Shown here: positions 1-12,238 of the stretch, piece by piece | Numbering within the stretch: position 1 is the stretch's first letter | Layout: every line of letters starts with the position of its first letter | NCBI RefSeq assembly: GCF_007655135.1 | Contig: NC_045127.1 | Coordinates: 13,215,001-13,279,000 of the forward strand | DNA: 64,000 nucleotides | Reading direction: 5' to 3' | From: Punica granatum | Taxonomy: Eukaryota; Streptophyta; Magnoliopsida; Myrtales; Lythraceae | Notes under the pieces: model-generated | The model's input: the letters and a program-made list of their open reading frames with translations, nothing else | What the model was told of the DNA's origin: nothing | Database searches by the model: none | Translations under genes and position numbers: made by a program

Positions 1-1559
1 TAATTTTTTTGGAACATATTATTTTACGAATTATATCCTGTGGATACATATGAGGGCATTCTTTTTAGAAATTTCAAGATACATACAGAGAGGCACCAAG
101 ACCCTTGTCTCTCTTCGATGAGGGATTTTTAGTATTTATACTCTCACAGCTCCTAAGAGATCGATGAAATTGCTTGGGAAAATGTATGTGCTTATTGCCG
201 ATGATATCCTCTCTTTAAATGGGTACCTCCCCCGTCGCAGCTCGTGGACATGCATTATTATTAAATTGAAGGTAGGCCATGTTTTACGATGAAAAAGTTC
301 GGGAACAAATCAGATATCAATACGGAACCTAAGAGTTAGCACAAATAGATAGGACGTACGTACACTTTGTGAGTAGTTCACATAGTTGTATGTTCGAATC
401 CCGTAATGCGCTTAACCTTTGATGAGGTCACCCACACATATGCTTATACATTGACTTACCTGAATTCATGGATTTGTGGGGTATTTATGGACCCGGAAAG
501 AATAAATTACTCGCCATAAAAAAAAATAAAAAAAAAACAAAAGTGAGAAAGGCTTATGTTTGTACTCTTTTGTTCATGGGTGCACGTATGAGTGGGAGTT
601 TCATTGGGAGGAACAATATGAAGTTCTGAAATTAAGATTAATTAGATGAGAGGCCTGTGCAAATACACGGGTTAGAGTTGTTGAGATAATAGAATAACTA
701 ATGATCACTATATAAGAGGCGCTAAATATACAAAACTTGAGATGTGATGTGAGTTTGGAATTGTATCATGTCCGTAACTCCGCCTCTCATGCATTCTAAT
801 CTATAAACTTTGATGCTTATTTAATATTTAATTGAAATATAACAATTAATTGAATATCATACGTGAGGTTTAGATTATATCGATGGTTGTATATAATAGT
901 GCAGTACGACATAGTGATATCGACAAACAACTCAAACATATGTCATTTATTTTTTCAATCACATAATAGTATATGCTAACTAGAAAACTATTTATGAGAA
1001 TGTCGATAACCATCTTATGCTCATCAAAATAAAAAATTGACAATGGATAAGCCTATTGCCTTTATCTCATTTTTTCCCTACAAAAGCATTTGGACGGCGT
1101 CATAACTAACAAAATCAAGAGAACAAATTATAACTTTTATTACCTTAAACTTGTCGAACATTCCATTGTCAGCACATCCTGTTGATACAAGATACGAAAG
1201 CCCTACGCAATCTTGCAACAATACGTCCACAATGATAAAACTACTTTTTCAAAATATATCATTTGCGCTTTCCAAATTCTCTAATTTGGAGAAAAATGTC
1301 TTCATCTAATAGCAATAGAGAGATACACGTGCTATGTAAGAATTTTCACGTCAGAGACATTTTTTACTGTTGTGACATATGAATTTTTGAACTTATGTGT
1401 GAGTAAGGGGCTTTTGGAATTCGATATGTTCATGACTTTATGAATTTCATAAGTTAGACGACTTTTGGAATTTCATGAATAATGTGTCACCACCTTATTA
1501 CGTCACTTGTCAAGTTAGTTGAGACTTAAAAAGTCACTTAACTAGAATCTAGACTTGTC
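1..1559. other. AT-rich intergenic DNA
   Basis: No gene is recognised here. Apart from the SINE at 328-540 the stretch is AT-rich with stop codons in every frame. There are no splice-flanked open frames or protein motifs. Confidence 0.5.
328..540 (+). mobile_element. tRNA-derived SINE
   Basis: A tRNA-like head has an A-box-like stretch (GTTAGCACAAATAGATAGG, about 335-353) and a near-perfect B box (GTTCGAATCCC, 392-402). A tRNA-unrelated body follows, then an A-rich tail at about 519-540. This is the layout of a plant SINE transcribed by RNA polymerase III and mobilised by LINE proteins. The head does not fold as a full tRNA gene, so it is called a SINE. Confidence 0.6.
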
Positions 1560-1566
1560 ATTCATG

Positions 1567-1908
1567 GCATATTCCTATGGAGTAGGCTATCACTATCACT
1601 CTCCACTTATTAAATTGCCGTCACTTTTATTACTAATATATTTTTACTACCAATTAGTCCTAAACGTTTTCATTCTGTCTAACATTTATACCCTTCCGTT
1701 AATCCCAATGATAGAAAATATCATAGACGGCATTATCTTCACTTTAGATGACATGTCACTTTTTCGTCATGAAGATTAACGGAGGAGTATAAATGTTAGA
1801 TGGAATGAAAATGTTTGGGGCTAATTGATGAAAAAAATATATCAATGGCAAAAGTGGTGATAATTTAATAAGCGCAGGACGACAGTGATAGTCTACTCTA
1901 TTCCTACA
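1567..1908. mobile_element. Foldback MITE
   Basis: Two arms of about 150 bp form an imperfect palindrome. The left arm (about 1567-1715) contains CTAACATTTATACCC. The right arm (about 1765-1908) contains its complement, GAGTATAAATGTTAG. A spacer of about 50 bp separates them. There is no transposase frame. The open frame inside it is chance coding within the arm. The superfamily is unassigned because I saw no clean target duplication. Confidence 0.6.
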
Positions 1909-1925
1909 CGTAGTCCTGGCTTTTA

Positions 1926-4150
1926 TATTTTACGTAGAATATTACGCAATCTGCCACTAAAATCAACCAAATGATGGCATTAAAATAATTCCTCAAATAT
2001 TGTTCCCGCTTTGAAAAAAATACAAAAAGCATTTATACAATTGTTACCGCACCCCCAAACGAAACTAAATTTGTTTGATAAATTGGAAGGAATTAACTTA
2101 CTGAATCAAGTTAAGAAACCACTTAATCATTAATTTGTTGAAAACTACTTATTTTTCTTGGAACTTTGGTTATTTGCAACGGAACCCCTCATTTGCTTCG
2201 AAATTGCGAATCAGTCACATTTGTTCTAACACAAAAAGAGACCTGAGACAGTAGCAGATCTAGGACCCGCAAGCTCGTGGGTTCAAATTACAATTTCTTT
2301 TTTAAATTAAAACCATTGATTTTTTTTAATAATGTCATTATAATACTAATGTTGAGAATAAAAACGTTAATAAAAACTCATAGACTAAATATATTTAAAA
2401 ATCTTACAATTGTTCTCTTTGAAATTTAATATTTTGAAAACTCTGTATAATTAACTCACACAAGCAGTGATATATAAAATTTGATATAATAATATGAAAA
2501 CTCATACGTAATTGATATAAAAGTCGTGGAATCATACTAAATTGGATTGTAATTTAAATTAAGGCTTATCTTTTAGTTAATTATATGAAAATTTTGTAAA
2601 GTTACGAAAACCTTAAAATTTTTAATTGTTGGTTCGTTTCAAGTCGATAACAATGACGATTATGATTTGCAACAATACAAAATTTATATTGTCAATGAAA
2701 AAAGTGAGAAAAAAAGAATCTAATTAAGATTGTATAGAATTTTAAGGAGAAAACGGACTTACCGAAGCGTGATAGATTGAAGCACGATAGATGCGTAAGG
2801 AGAGAGAAATATAAATGAGTTCGTCTTCTTTTAGGGTGTTCGAGGCATAGATTCGTGGGCTTGGAGGGTTTATTTATTTATTATCAAATTAGTTGGCCTG
2901 CATATTGCGCGGTAAATTTTTATGATTTGATAGGATTAAAATCAAATAATTAATATGTAAAGAAAGTGTACAACAAACTATTTGGCTAATGTAATCTAGC
3001 AGTAATCAATACAACAAACTAGAAAAGAACTAAATATTATCAAACAAATATGTAATTTAAGTATATATTAATTTGAAATATGTGATATCATCTACATTTA
3101 TAGAGAGAGTCAATGATTCTGTTATATGAACCCAAGGGTTGGCATGTGCGGCTAAATGACTCGTCTCATGGGTTCGCGATGATTAGTCAGGAGGAACCCG
3201 AACACACCGTTATGGAAAAATATATTGCAACATGTATTGGTGCAACAAAAATGAGAGATTTAGAGTGTCGAAAAATTATCATGAATGAAAAATGATGCAT
3301 AATGATAAACTTTTGCTCTTTATTTATAGAGCTTTTGGTATATTGAACTTGACAAATATTATGCAAACCGAGGATTTCTTTTAAAATATCAAGAAATAGT
3401 TTAATTTTTCAAAGAAGATAATCAAAAGACGTCGAATATGAACACAAATAAGGTATAGTAAAATTCATTGAATTGGAATAGAAAGATCAATTAAACATGG
3501 AGTTAAGGGCAACCGAATGGCTTGATTTGAGCAAGCAATGATGTTTTACTAGAATCTAAAGCGTTTTCAAATGAAGTTTTTACATCCCGCTCATCGGTCT
3601 GTATATATTATGTATAGATAATACAAATAAGAGAGAATTTTAGGAAGAGGACGATATGACTATTCACGTGGGAGAGAGATATATTCTTGGTGATTGACCA
3701 ATATTCACGTGGGAGAGATATATATTCGTATTTGCTCTATGAGAAGAATGAGAAAACAAAAGTGGGTTTAATTTTTCTTTAACGCCACAATTCTTTAACA
3801 TTACAACACAATTGGACTGAAATAATATTCTTTTATATTTGCCCTACTGAAGTGAAGTTTTTCAAATTTTAGTGAGGTCAGTTGATCCCACTATATACTG
3901 TAGATCCGCCCTGACTAGAGAGCAGTTAAGAGGAAAGAGAGATGATAAGAGCTTAATGGCTGGTCACCACAACTCCAGTGGCCTTGACTAGGCGGTGGTG
4001 GCTGGCCAGTGAGCCACAACAGCCTGTATCTCCTCTGGCCCATCGCTCTTCGAGACTAGAGAGACAGGGAGGAGATCAGGAACAATGCTTGGCGATGGGG
4101 GTTAGCCGATGGCCACCATCACCCAAACAAAATTGCCAGGAGTACGCAAA
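1926..4150. other. AT-rich intergenic DNA with a duplicated G-box motif
   Basis: No gene is recognised. Two features stand out. A 25-bp motif containing the G-box core CACGTG occurs twice, 41 bp apart (3665-3670 and 3706-3711). The segment 3470-3625 also resembles 34080-34195, so it is part of a dispersed repeat. The final 250 bp before 4150 is GC-richer and may be foreign to the flanking hemopexin pseudogene. Confidence 0.45.
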
Positions 4151-4152
4151 TC

Positions 4153-5146
4153 GTCAGTGGCACGGTGTTCGAGAAAGGCATAGAATATCCAGAACATTCG
4201 AAGCTTACCTCTAAAGAGGCTATTGGTACGCTCTTATAAACTACGGTTCTAATCCGCAGCTAGCAGCCATTCGTCTCATCTCTCAAGGCTTCCCGAGTTT
4301 GAGGAACACCATCTTCAAAGACGGAATCGAGGTTGCATTTGTTTCGCACCGTTACAACGAGGCATACATATTAGGGGTAATCGGTTCTGGGTACCCTGTA
4401 TTTTTCATAATACCCGGATCCTACCCTGTAAGGGACAGGTTCCAAGATTTTGGAACCGGACCCTACCCTGTTGAATCATGGAACCGGAACCTACCCGGAA
4501 CCTGTATTATACCACAGGTTCTGGGTACCCTGTTGGAACCTGTAAATTTTTTCTTCTCGCTAAATAAAATCAAAAATATCACATACATAATCAATAATTA
4601 CGCCAAATAGAATATCAACAAAATTTAAATTAATCCACAACAATGAAATAATAATATGTCTCATCAATCCATCGACAAAATTGAATATCTATAATACGAT
4701 CTCACAAAACAAAGTGTCTATGTTCTGATTTATTAGAGAGATAGTAACTTTACTCTTTCCTCTTTTTTTTTTAATAAATAATCGGTTCCGGTTACCTGTA
4801 GGCAAGAACCGGAACCGGAACCGATTTTCACAGGTTCCTAATTTTAATACCCGGAACCTACCCTATTTTCAATACGAGCTACCCGGACCCTACCCGTTAG
4901 GGTAGGTTCCAACCGGTTCCGGGTATACCCGCTACCCATGCACACCCCTAATACATATTCGAAGGAAGATATTACGCACCCATCATCTTCGCCCCAGGCA
5001 CAGAAAATGATTACATCATCGGTATTGTGAAGGAAAACTTTCCAAACTGGCCTTCTCTGCGTAGCCTCCTCCCTCGTAAGAACCATGGTCTCGATGTTCA
5101 TAATCCTGTACCCGGTGGCAGTCATGTCCACGACAAACTTTTTTAG
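4153..5146 (+). pseudogene. Hemopexin-repeat (albumin-2-like) pseudogene, split by a transposon
   Basis: It is closely similar to the second half of the intact gene at 18137-19051. It starts at the GTVFEKGI boundary between repeats 2 and 3 and runs through repeat 4 (HRYNEAYIF, then APGTENDYIIG and FPNWPSL). The first two repeats are missing. A net loss of about 13 nt after KGI shifts the frame within repeat 3. At 4372 a hAT-type element interrupts the YIF codons. When the insert is ignored, the sequence resumes in the same frame at 4951. After WPSL the frame continues with RSLLPRKNHGLDVHN and stops at 5144-5146. That gives a short tail quite unlike the 75-residue tail of the intact gene. It lies on the same strand, about 13 kb upstream, so an old local duplication is the simplest origin. 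It cannot make a four-bladed protein. Confidence 0.88.
4372..4950. mobile_element. hAT-type nonautonomous element inside the hemopexin pseudogene
   Basis: The 579-bp element has terminal inverted repeats TAGGGGT at the left and ACCCCTA at the right. It is flanked by a perfect 8-bp target duplication, ATACATAT, at 4364-4371 and 4951-4958. An 8-bp duplication with TAGGG-type ends is characteristic of the hAT superfamily. The interior is full of short subterminal words of the GGTTCC, GGAACC and GGGTACCC kind, which are typical transposase-binding clusters in hAT elements. It has no transposase, so it depended on an autonomous relative. A fragment of the same family lies at 58961-59068. Confidence 0.9.
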
Positions 5147-5189
5147 GTTTGTTCGGCACCACGAATTTTGAAGAGTCGTTACTATCACA

Positions 5190-5542
5190 TGCTTAAGTGA
5201 GTATACAGAAGTTAAGGTTGTGTCGAATTATTGCGGAAGATGCGTAAAGACAAATGGGGGAGAGTATTGAGAAGATTATGTACGTGGTGGTCGAAGGTAA
5301 AATCCACGGGAGTAAAGAATATTAACTGTATAGAACAACTCAATAATTGTAATGAACTGACTTAGCTATTTATACCTATCGTTAAGAGAAAAACATGAAA
5401 ACATAAAATCTACCATATACTTTTGGTTCTTGATAAAATCAAATTTAAATCCCCGCTATGAAAACATAAAATCAATTCCATGCACTATAGTAGTTCGATA
5501 TCAAATATAATATTTCCTAATAACAAAATATAATATCCAACA
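5190..5542 (-). mobile_element. Copia-type LTR (reverse strand)
   Basis: Read on the minus strand, it begins TGTTGGATATTATA directly after a purine-rich tract (GGAGGGGAG, plus-strand 5543-5553), as a 3' LTR does. It carries a TATAAATA box at about 5366-5374 and ends near TAAGCA at 5190. The far boundary is less certain than the TGTTGG end. A second partial copy of an internal LTR segment (GGGAGTAAAGAATATTAA) lies at about 5909, which suggests a collapsed element of which both LTRs are partly present. Confidence 0.6.
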
Positions 5543-5960
5543 CTCCCCTCCAGACGAGCATGTAGATTCCTCGAAATGCTCATCTTGAACATCTTGATCT
5601 TCATAGCGTGATTTTGATCCAATGACAACTTGGTCAATATCCAAGCCATTAAATCAAGTTCCCATTTTATATTCCGCTAGCAAAGCGGCTACTTACCAAG
5701 TTCACTTTTTATATCACCTCCGAGTCAAGCGGTCAAGAATCCTTCATATCCCGCCGGCAAAGCAGGCAATAACCAAGTTCCTATTTTATTATGCCGCCGG
5801 ATCAATAACCAGTGATCGAGAATCCTTTTTGTATTCCGTCGGCAAAGCGGCCATGAAATCCATCTTATACCCGCAGAAAAGCGGCGAGGTGGTGGCCCAA
5901 AAGCGAATATATGGGAGTAAAGAATATTAACCGTGAAGACCGACTCAAGAAACATCTCAC
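5543..5960 (-). mobile_element. Decayed internal part of a small Copia relic, with hairpin repeats
   Basis: It starts with the polypurine tract of the neighbouring LTR. The segment has at least four imperfect units (about 5660-5890), each with a small hairpin of the type CCGCCGGCAAAGCGG. The units are separated by AT-rich stretches related to AAGTTCCCATTTTAT. No gag or pol motif is visible. The overlapping open frames on both strands are artefacts of this repeat. Confidence 0.45.
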
Positions 5961-6990
5961 TTTAACTTAATGTGTGTCCTTGAGGGTGGGCCATTGGACT
6001 CGGGATCCTTTAAATTGGAATAAGTCAATCACTTGACTAAATTGGACTAAAAATTCGATTTTTCGTATAAATTGATTAAAAAATGACTAATCATGTATAT
6101 TGACGTGATTCATGAGGATTAAGGGTAATAAACCCACTAATCAAGTATTAGGATCTAGATCGAAGGTCAAATCGACCTTGAGGGGATTAGAAGCACCTTA
6201 TAGATTATTTTGGCGATTAATTGGCTAATTCATTTAAATAAGACATTATTAATGAAATTGAAAAAAAAAACCGTGAATAAAACATGTAGAGATAGAAAAT
6301 AAACTTAGAATTTTTTCTAGGTTAGGGACCCTAGGCTTATTTTCTTCTTTTAGGCCTAAGCCTATTTCTAGGCTCGCTCGGCTCATTTTGCAAATAATTG
6401 GCCTGAATGTATGGCCCGTATATGTATGATGGCCTAAATGTATGGCCCATTTTACTTTTGGCCTCAACATATGGCATGTTTTATTTTTGACCCGAATGTG
6501 TGACCCATTTTTCAAGGTCGGATTGTATAACTTGTATATAAGCACGTGAGTCGTGCAAAGTCTGTAATTTATCATTTATTTCTTCACACATTACCGAATA
6601 TGGACTCGACCGTAGGATTAACAACTTGACTTTAAGAATAAAAAGAGTTAGAATTATTAGAAGCCCTCATGGAATCCACAGAGATGATGAGGGCCTCTTC
6701 GAACCCTGGGAGTGAGAGATCCAGAGCATGGTTTTGGATCTGGTAGGCCATTTGGTGATGGAGAGTGGCCGCCACGGAGTATAGGGCGAGTTATTGGTTT
6801 GTGAGCTTTTAATCTCGCAACAAAGTCCCCCGGACTCATTTCTCTAGATAGAAGACCAAGTCGAACTTAAATCCTCAGGCAATTAGTATCTTGACTCTGT
6901 AGGTGACTTAAGTGACTCATCAACCAAATAAAACGATGTAGTGACGATTTCAATCTAATTGCATCCTAAGCAGGTGGCGGAGGCCTAAAA
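5960..6990 (+). mobile_element. Gypsy-type LTR relic
   Basis: It shares ordered blocks with 25650-26540: a GTTAGGGACCCTAGG-like block, then GGCC-rich words for about 200 bp, then TTAGTATCTTGAC and a GGTGGCGG-like end. This matches two diverged copies of one long LTR, probably of the Tat/Ogre kind. The left limit is unclear and no target duplication was found. Confidence 0.45.
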
Positions 6991-6999
6991 ACCATGCCA

Positions 7000-8684
7000 C
7001 CCAACACCACCAGACATAGTTATTCCCATGTTTCTTTAGAAGTCCCTCTTTTAGAGCACAAAAGCTCTGATACCGGGACTGGACAGCAGTCTAGCGCAAT
7101 TCCCTCTTATGCTTACGTCTCAAGCTTCTATCTCTCTCGCTTTCTGCTCCTCGGCCTCCTTGAAGACGTCAAGAGGATCTTTCTCCTGTTGCTCAAGGCC
7201 TTCTCCAACTATTCCACCGGTTTCTTCAGGTGGTCATGCTTAACCTCGACCAAAGCTTGGTAGCCAATCTACTTGTCAATTTTCTATTTCTCGACGAACA
7301 GAGTTTCGTCGAGTTCCTTCTTCTCTATCGGGACCAGATGGCCTCGGGTCTTGACCACTAGCTTATCAGCCGCTTCTAGTGATTGTTTCATCGCCTTTTT
7401 CTCTCCTTCCATCTCTTCCACCTCCTTTTCCAGCTACTTGACCCTGTCGCTCAAGGTTTTCACATCGTCTCGCAAACCCTGGATAAACAGCCCGTCTATG
7501 CCATATTGTTAAATTATCTGAAATTTAGCATAGCACCGCTGCAACAAGGGGCAAAACGCTATATTATTTAAGATAAAGGTGAGCAAAGTATTAGGGGGGG
7601 GGAGGGAAGTATAGCCAACACTTACGCATTTAGCGTCAACAGTAAGAATGCGCAGCACTTTCTCGCGATCTGTGTTGTCGATCTCGTCGATAATGTCATC
7701 AGGAAGAATGGTGAACCACAACAACTGAGTAGCGATTTTCAAGGTCCCTAGAAGCTGGGCTCCTCAGGAACTGGGGAGACGCTGGCCTCTTCCATGATCT
7801 CATCGTCAACTTCCTCTGAGTCGTCCCTGGGTGCCTCTTCCTGTTTCGCGGCTCCTGCATGAGAATCCCTTTGTCCGAAGCGAACACGACCTTGGCCTGA
7901 TCATCATCATCGTCCGAATCAACCAGTAAGTATCCAAGTCCATAGTTGTCGAGTTGCTGTGTAATTAAAAAGCGAAAAAAGGTTAGTGCATATCAATAGG
8001 ATCGCAACTCTTAGGAATAAGCTTTGTCGCGTCGAGACTGCGTGGGTTGACATGTTGACATGGTCAATGGGTAGAACCCATCTGGAAGCGACTTTCCCGA
8101 CTCGCGACCTCGGTAGGAGGAAGAGTTGATGGATCATCACTGACTGTCCCTCTCCTCCTGGGCCAATCCCCTCGCCAAATAAAGAAAAAACTTCTCTTAC
8201 AATCAGAGTCCGACTTTCTCGTCATTAATGATGGGATTGCCCTTTACTTTCGGACGCGCTTTGAAGAAATACGTTGCATTGTCGCGCCTACATGGGATAG
8301 TTTGAAGTATCACCTGAATGCAACAAGCGAATACTTGTACCCCCTACGGTGGCAGTATATGTAGAAAGTGAATCAAACTCTAAGGGCATGAGGGGTCAGC
8401 TGAGTAGGGGCAATCCCCTAGTACTTTACGATTTCTATGATGGACTCATGGAGGGGCCATCACAGCCCCGCCTTGATTTGATCGGGGCGTATGACTATGT
8501 AGGCATCCCTGGCACTGGTTGAGGTGGCATATAGGCTGGGTAGATGAAGCCCATCATCATGGTGCAGCATCCCCTTTGCTACTGCGTCGAAAAAGGAGGG
8601 CTGCCGGAATTTGATCGCCGAACCGGAGGGCGTGATGAAGCAAACGGCCTTACCCTTGGCTCGTGATGATGATCCTTCCACCAT
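7000..8684 (-). pseudogene. Transposase_28 (putative gypsy type transposon) pseudogene
   Basis: The minus-strand frame starts at 8684 (MVEGSSSRAKGKAV). It continues through about 8459-8160 with the signature of plant 'putative gypsy type transposon' proteins: EIVKY-GIAPTQLTPHA, FTFYIYCHRRGYKYSLVAF, YFKLSHVGAT, FFFIWRGDWP. Further down come an acidic DDDD stretch (about 7900) and a Lys/Glu-rich coiled coil (about 7500-7270: LEKEVEEMEGEKKAMKQ), which fits a gag-like protein. The frame is broken by many stops. In the conserved core, two stops sit where tryptophan is expected. The frame is also interrupted by frameshifts or introns around 8100-7750. It is not functional. Family membership is from recalled motif resemblance and is untested by search. 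Confidence 0.6.
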
Positions 8685-8699
8685 GGCTTGACAACGAGG

Positions 8700-9232
8700 G
8701 TGGTTGATTTGACAGAGTGGGTCATAATGGAATCGGAATGATTCTAGAGAGCGAGACGGAGTTTGAGTGTGCAGGGGTGATGGATCGTGAAGGAAAGAAG
8801 AGAAATGGCAGTTTAAAAGGAAGAAAGAGGGAAATTGAAGCGACGGAACACGCTAAGGGCAATGATGATGCCCTAGCCCTCATATGGGCAGTTTCGAAAG
8901 TCGAGATGACTTCCGACAACTGCTGATGTCATGGGTCAAAGACAATTTGACGCAACTGTTCAACGGTCGAGGGACATGTCCACCGTGTTTCTCGTGTGGT
9001 CGATCTGTGGGTCAGAAAGCGCCACGTCGACATTCCTGTAACGATCCGGGTGCTTGAGTCTTGATGACTCGCATGGTGAAACGTGTCTGAGGTGTTTGCT
9101 TCTTGGACAAGCCTGGAACCCCAACAAGGGGCAAATGATGGGCTCCGGGCTCGGTGACCAGGAGCCAAGGCCAGCGAACAAGCCACTGGACCGAGGCCCG
9201 CGACTAAGTTGGGCCCTAGTCGCGTGTCTACA
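8700..9232 (-). mobile_element. Probable 5' LTR of the Transposase_28-type element
   Basis: On the minus strand the segment begins TGTAGACACGCGACTAGGGC, a start typical of many plant Gypsy LTRs. It lies directly upstream of the decayed coding frame that starts at 8684. The 3' limit of the LTR is not fixed. I did not find a second copy, so the downstream LTR is lost or unrecognisable. Confidence 0.4.
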
Positions 9233-9600
9233 GAGAAATCCATGCAATCAGATTTATTTCCTTATTAATATATGGTGAATCTGACATATGTCTACAAAAT
9301 ATATCTTAATCCAAATATCTGGGCAATATCCCAGTGTATCTTCCTCCTATATAAGCATAGTCAAGTATGTTATTTATAATGGATTACACTCTCATAAACC
9401 CGAGACTAGTTTAGGCATCGGAGGAGGAAATCGAGGAGCACCCTCGACATCCCTTTATGCAGGTTGTCTAAGAGTGTTGTTCGTGCAAATAGGATCGTGA
9501 AGACCATCAAGACCAAAAACGTTGATCCGGACCCCATCAATATCTATATTATTCTTTACAATTCATTTATTGGTTTTATCAGTTCCTTATAATAATCAAG

Positions 9601-9643
<43 letters not shown>

Positions 9644-11869
9644 TAGTAATAAACTACACTAATCAATAAAATGCCTGTAATAAATGCTATTAACATATTA
9701 AAAGTAAATATCATAAAATAAATATTATATTTAATTCACATAAATAGAAATAAGTATATCATATAACATAGTTCTCATATTATCTACACAATTTCACATA
9801 TAGAATTCAAATAAATTATTAAAAGTCACTTTTTTAATTAAAAAAATGTCAAAAGAATTATGAGAATCACTTTCATTGCACTAGGACAATGGTCCTCTCA
9901 TATAACCCAAAGAAAGCAAACTAAATATGAGAATCACTCGTAGAATTGTCATAGAGTTGTCATTAAGCCCTTTAAAATTAGTCTAATGTCAACATATTGG
10001 AAGTTATTCTTCAAAAATAGACATTAATTATTAAAAATTCATAGCATTCATAAGAAGTAACTTCATTTTTGAAAAAATATTGAATAATTATCATATGTAA
10101 ACAAACTAGTTCAACACACGGGATTGAAAACTAGTATATTAGTAAAATTAACTTGAGATAGCATTCAATGTGCTATAATTGATGCAATTATAAAAATACA
10201 AAATGTAAGTATTATTTAGAAAATTTAAGGAAATAATATAATTTAACAATAATTAATAACTAATCTGGAAGTATAATTTCTTTTTAATCAAAGGTAAATA
10301 AGAATAAAACATTAGAGTTATGAAAATTTTACAATTTCATCAATGAATTTATAATATAAAGAAAGTTATAAACTATAAAAAAAATTATGAATAAATCTGT
10401 ATTTGATACTCCCAATTTTTATTAGAATGATATTTGTTATTTACACACAAATTTGATATTTTTCTTAGAATACTGAGTGCATTAATAAATTATTAATTTA
10501 TTTTAATATTCTACTTTGATTTTAACATTATAAATGCGTGAATACAAGTCCATGCAACACAATTAACAATCATAATTTAACTATTTTCTTCCATCAACTC
10601 AACACCACAATCATTACTTTTTTTAATCTCTTCTTCAATTTAATAATAAATTCTCTCACGTACTTTATCTTAACCATTATTAGAACTAATTTTTTAATAC
10701 TAAATTCTCTCAACTGTTCTTTATTTTTTTTTTATTTTTCTCCTTTTTTTAATAAAATTCTCTCCCATGCTTTTTCTTAACAATTATTACAATCAATTTT
10801 TTAATAATAAAATTTCCCCATTATTTTGTCTTCATCCCATGAAATAGAGTAGAGTATAGTAATAATTTTACTTCGAAACCAAACGCATACATAACAATAA
10901 TAATAAAAATTTTGGTTATTAATCCTATATATTAATTGAAAAATACAATACAAATTTTTATAATGCACCATTATGCAAATTTTGAATATTTACCATGACA
11001 TATATAATATAAACATTGAAGTTCGTCTATAATTTACCATAAATATTAAACGAAAATGAATTGCAGTCTAATGTGAATGCATTTATTTCTTTCCTTTGTT
11101 TATTCATTGAAAATCAAATACAATATATATTTATAATTAAAATATATTAGTAAATAAATGAAAACGGTTCATAGTCGTGCAAATACGAAATTTGAATCAT
11201 ACTCTTCCCTATATCGTAAAAAATAGCTCAATTAATGAAGTTGTAATCTCTTTGAATAATATCAGAGTTAATATGTACTTGGTATAAGCAGTAAAAAAAA
11301 CACATTTGTGAAAAATAATTCGAAATATATACATTATTTAACTTTCAACTAAGTTAACGTGACAAAATCAATTAAAGTTTATTACTTTATCCAGTAAACT
11401 ATATAGAAAAAATGAAAGTACGGGTAGTATAGAATCCGTAGTACCTATACTACCTTAACCCCTAAAACCCTAAAGCACTATGTCATAATAGATCCAAACA
11501 TTTGCTTCGGTGGGGTATAGAATGGGATCTGTAGTACATGAGAAAGTCACCCGCTTGATCAAGTATGCTACCAATCAATTTTACGACGAAATTCATGAAG
11601 ATTAATTTGTTGTAAAACTTATAGAAAAATAAATATGCATATTGATATTATTTACTTCAGTTAAGAAATTTATTTTCCTAATAGAAGGAAATAACAATGT
11701 GAAAGTATTTATTATTTTCATTTATTTATTCATCGAAAGTCGAATGAAATATATTATAAGTAAAACGAATAATAAATATAATTAAAAAATGAAAATGAAT
11801 AACTATTGCAAGAATACGGAATTCGAATTGTAATCTCCCTGACATCACTCGAAATAGCTTAATTTTCAA

Positions 11870-11906
<37 letters not shown>

Positions 11907-12238
11907 TATATTGATTTTCGCCTTACCTATTACCATTCTATAGTTTAATGAACAAAAAATATTCTTAAATTCCTATTTAGATAGAATAACTCAATTCATA
12001 CTAATGTTACGAAAAAATGAAGGGATCGACACAAATTATAAATTCTTTTATTTTAAATTATTATATTTTATAAAATACGGTTATTTACTCATATATTATA
12101 AATAATTCGAACTTGCATGGGTATATACATAATAAATTTTGAGCTTTTCAAATCTTCTAATAATAATATACTTATGCACCGCGGGCTCTATGCCTAGTTC
12201 ATATAATTGATGGCACACACTTGACTGCGCATGGCGGG
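9233..12238. other. AT-rich repeat-bearing intergenic DNA
   Basis: No gene is recognised. It holds a (TCTA)n microsatellite (9601-9643) and a (TA)n run (11871-11904). About three copies of a unit like TTTTTTAATAATAAATTCTC lie at 10615-10810. Two diverged direct repeats lie at about 11070-11240 and 11690-11870; both end in a segment resembling AAATAGCT. The ORF at 10538-10780 lies in the TTTTTTAATAATAAATTCTC repeat and is not a gene. Confidence 0.5.
9601..9643. repeat. (TCTA)n microsatellite
   Basis: About ten uninterrupted tetranucleotide units. Useful as a length-polymorphic marker. Confidence 0.95.

Noticed and set aside
5600..5900. CRISPR-like array
   Set aside because: Units differ from each other, spacing is irregular, and the context is a plant LTR relic.
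10538..10780. 80-residue ORF rich in Asn, Leu and Phe
   Set aside because: It lies in AT-rich tandem-like units and has no motif. Composition explains the open frame.
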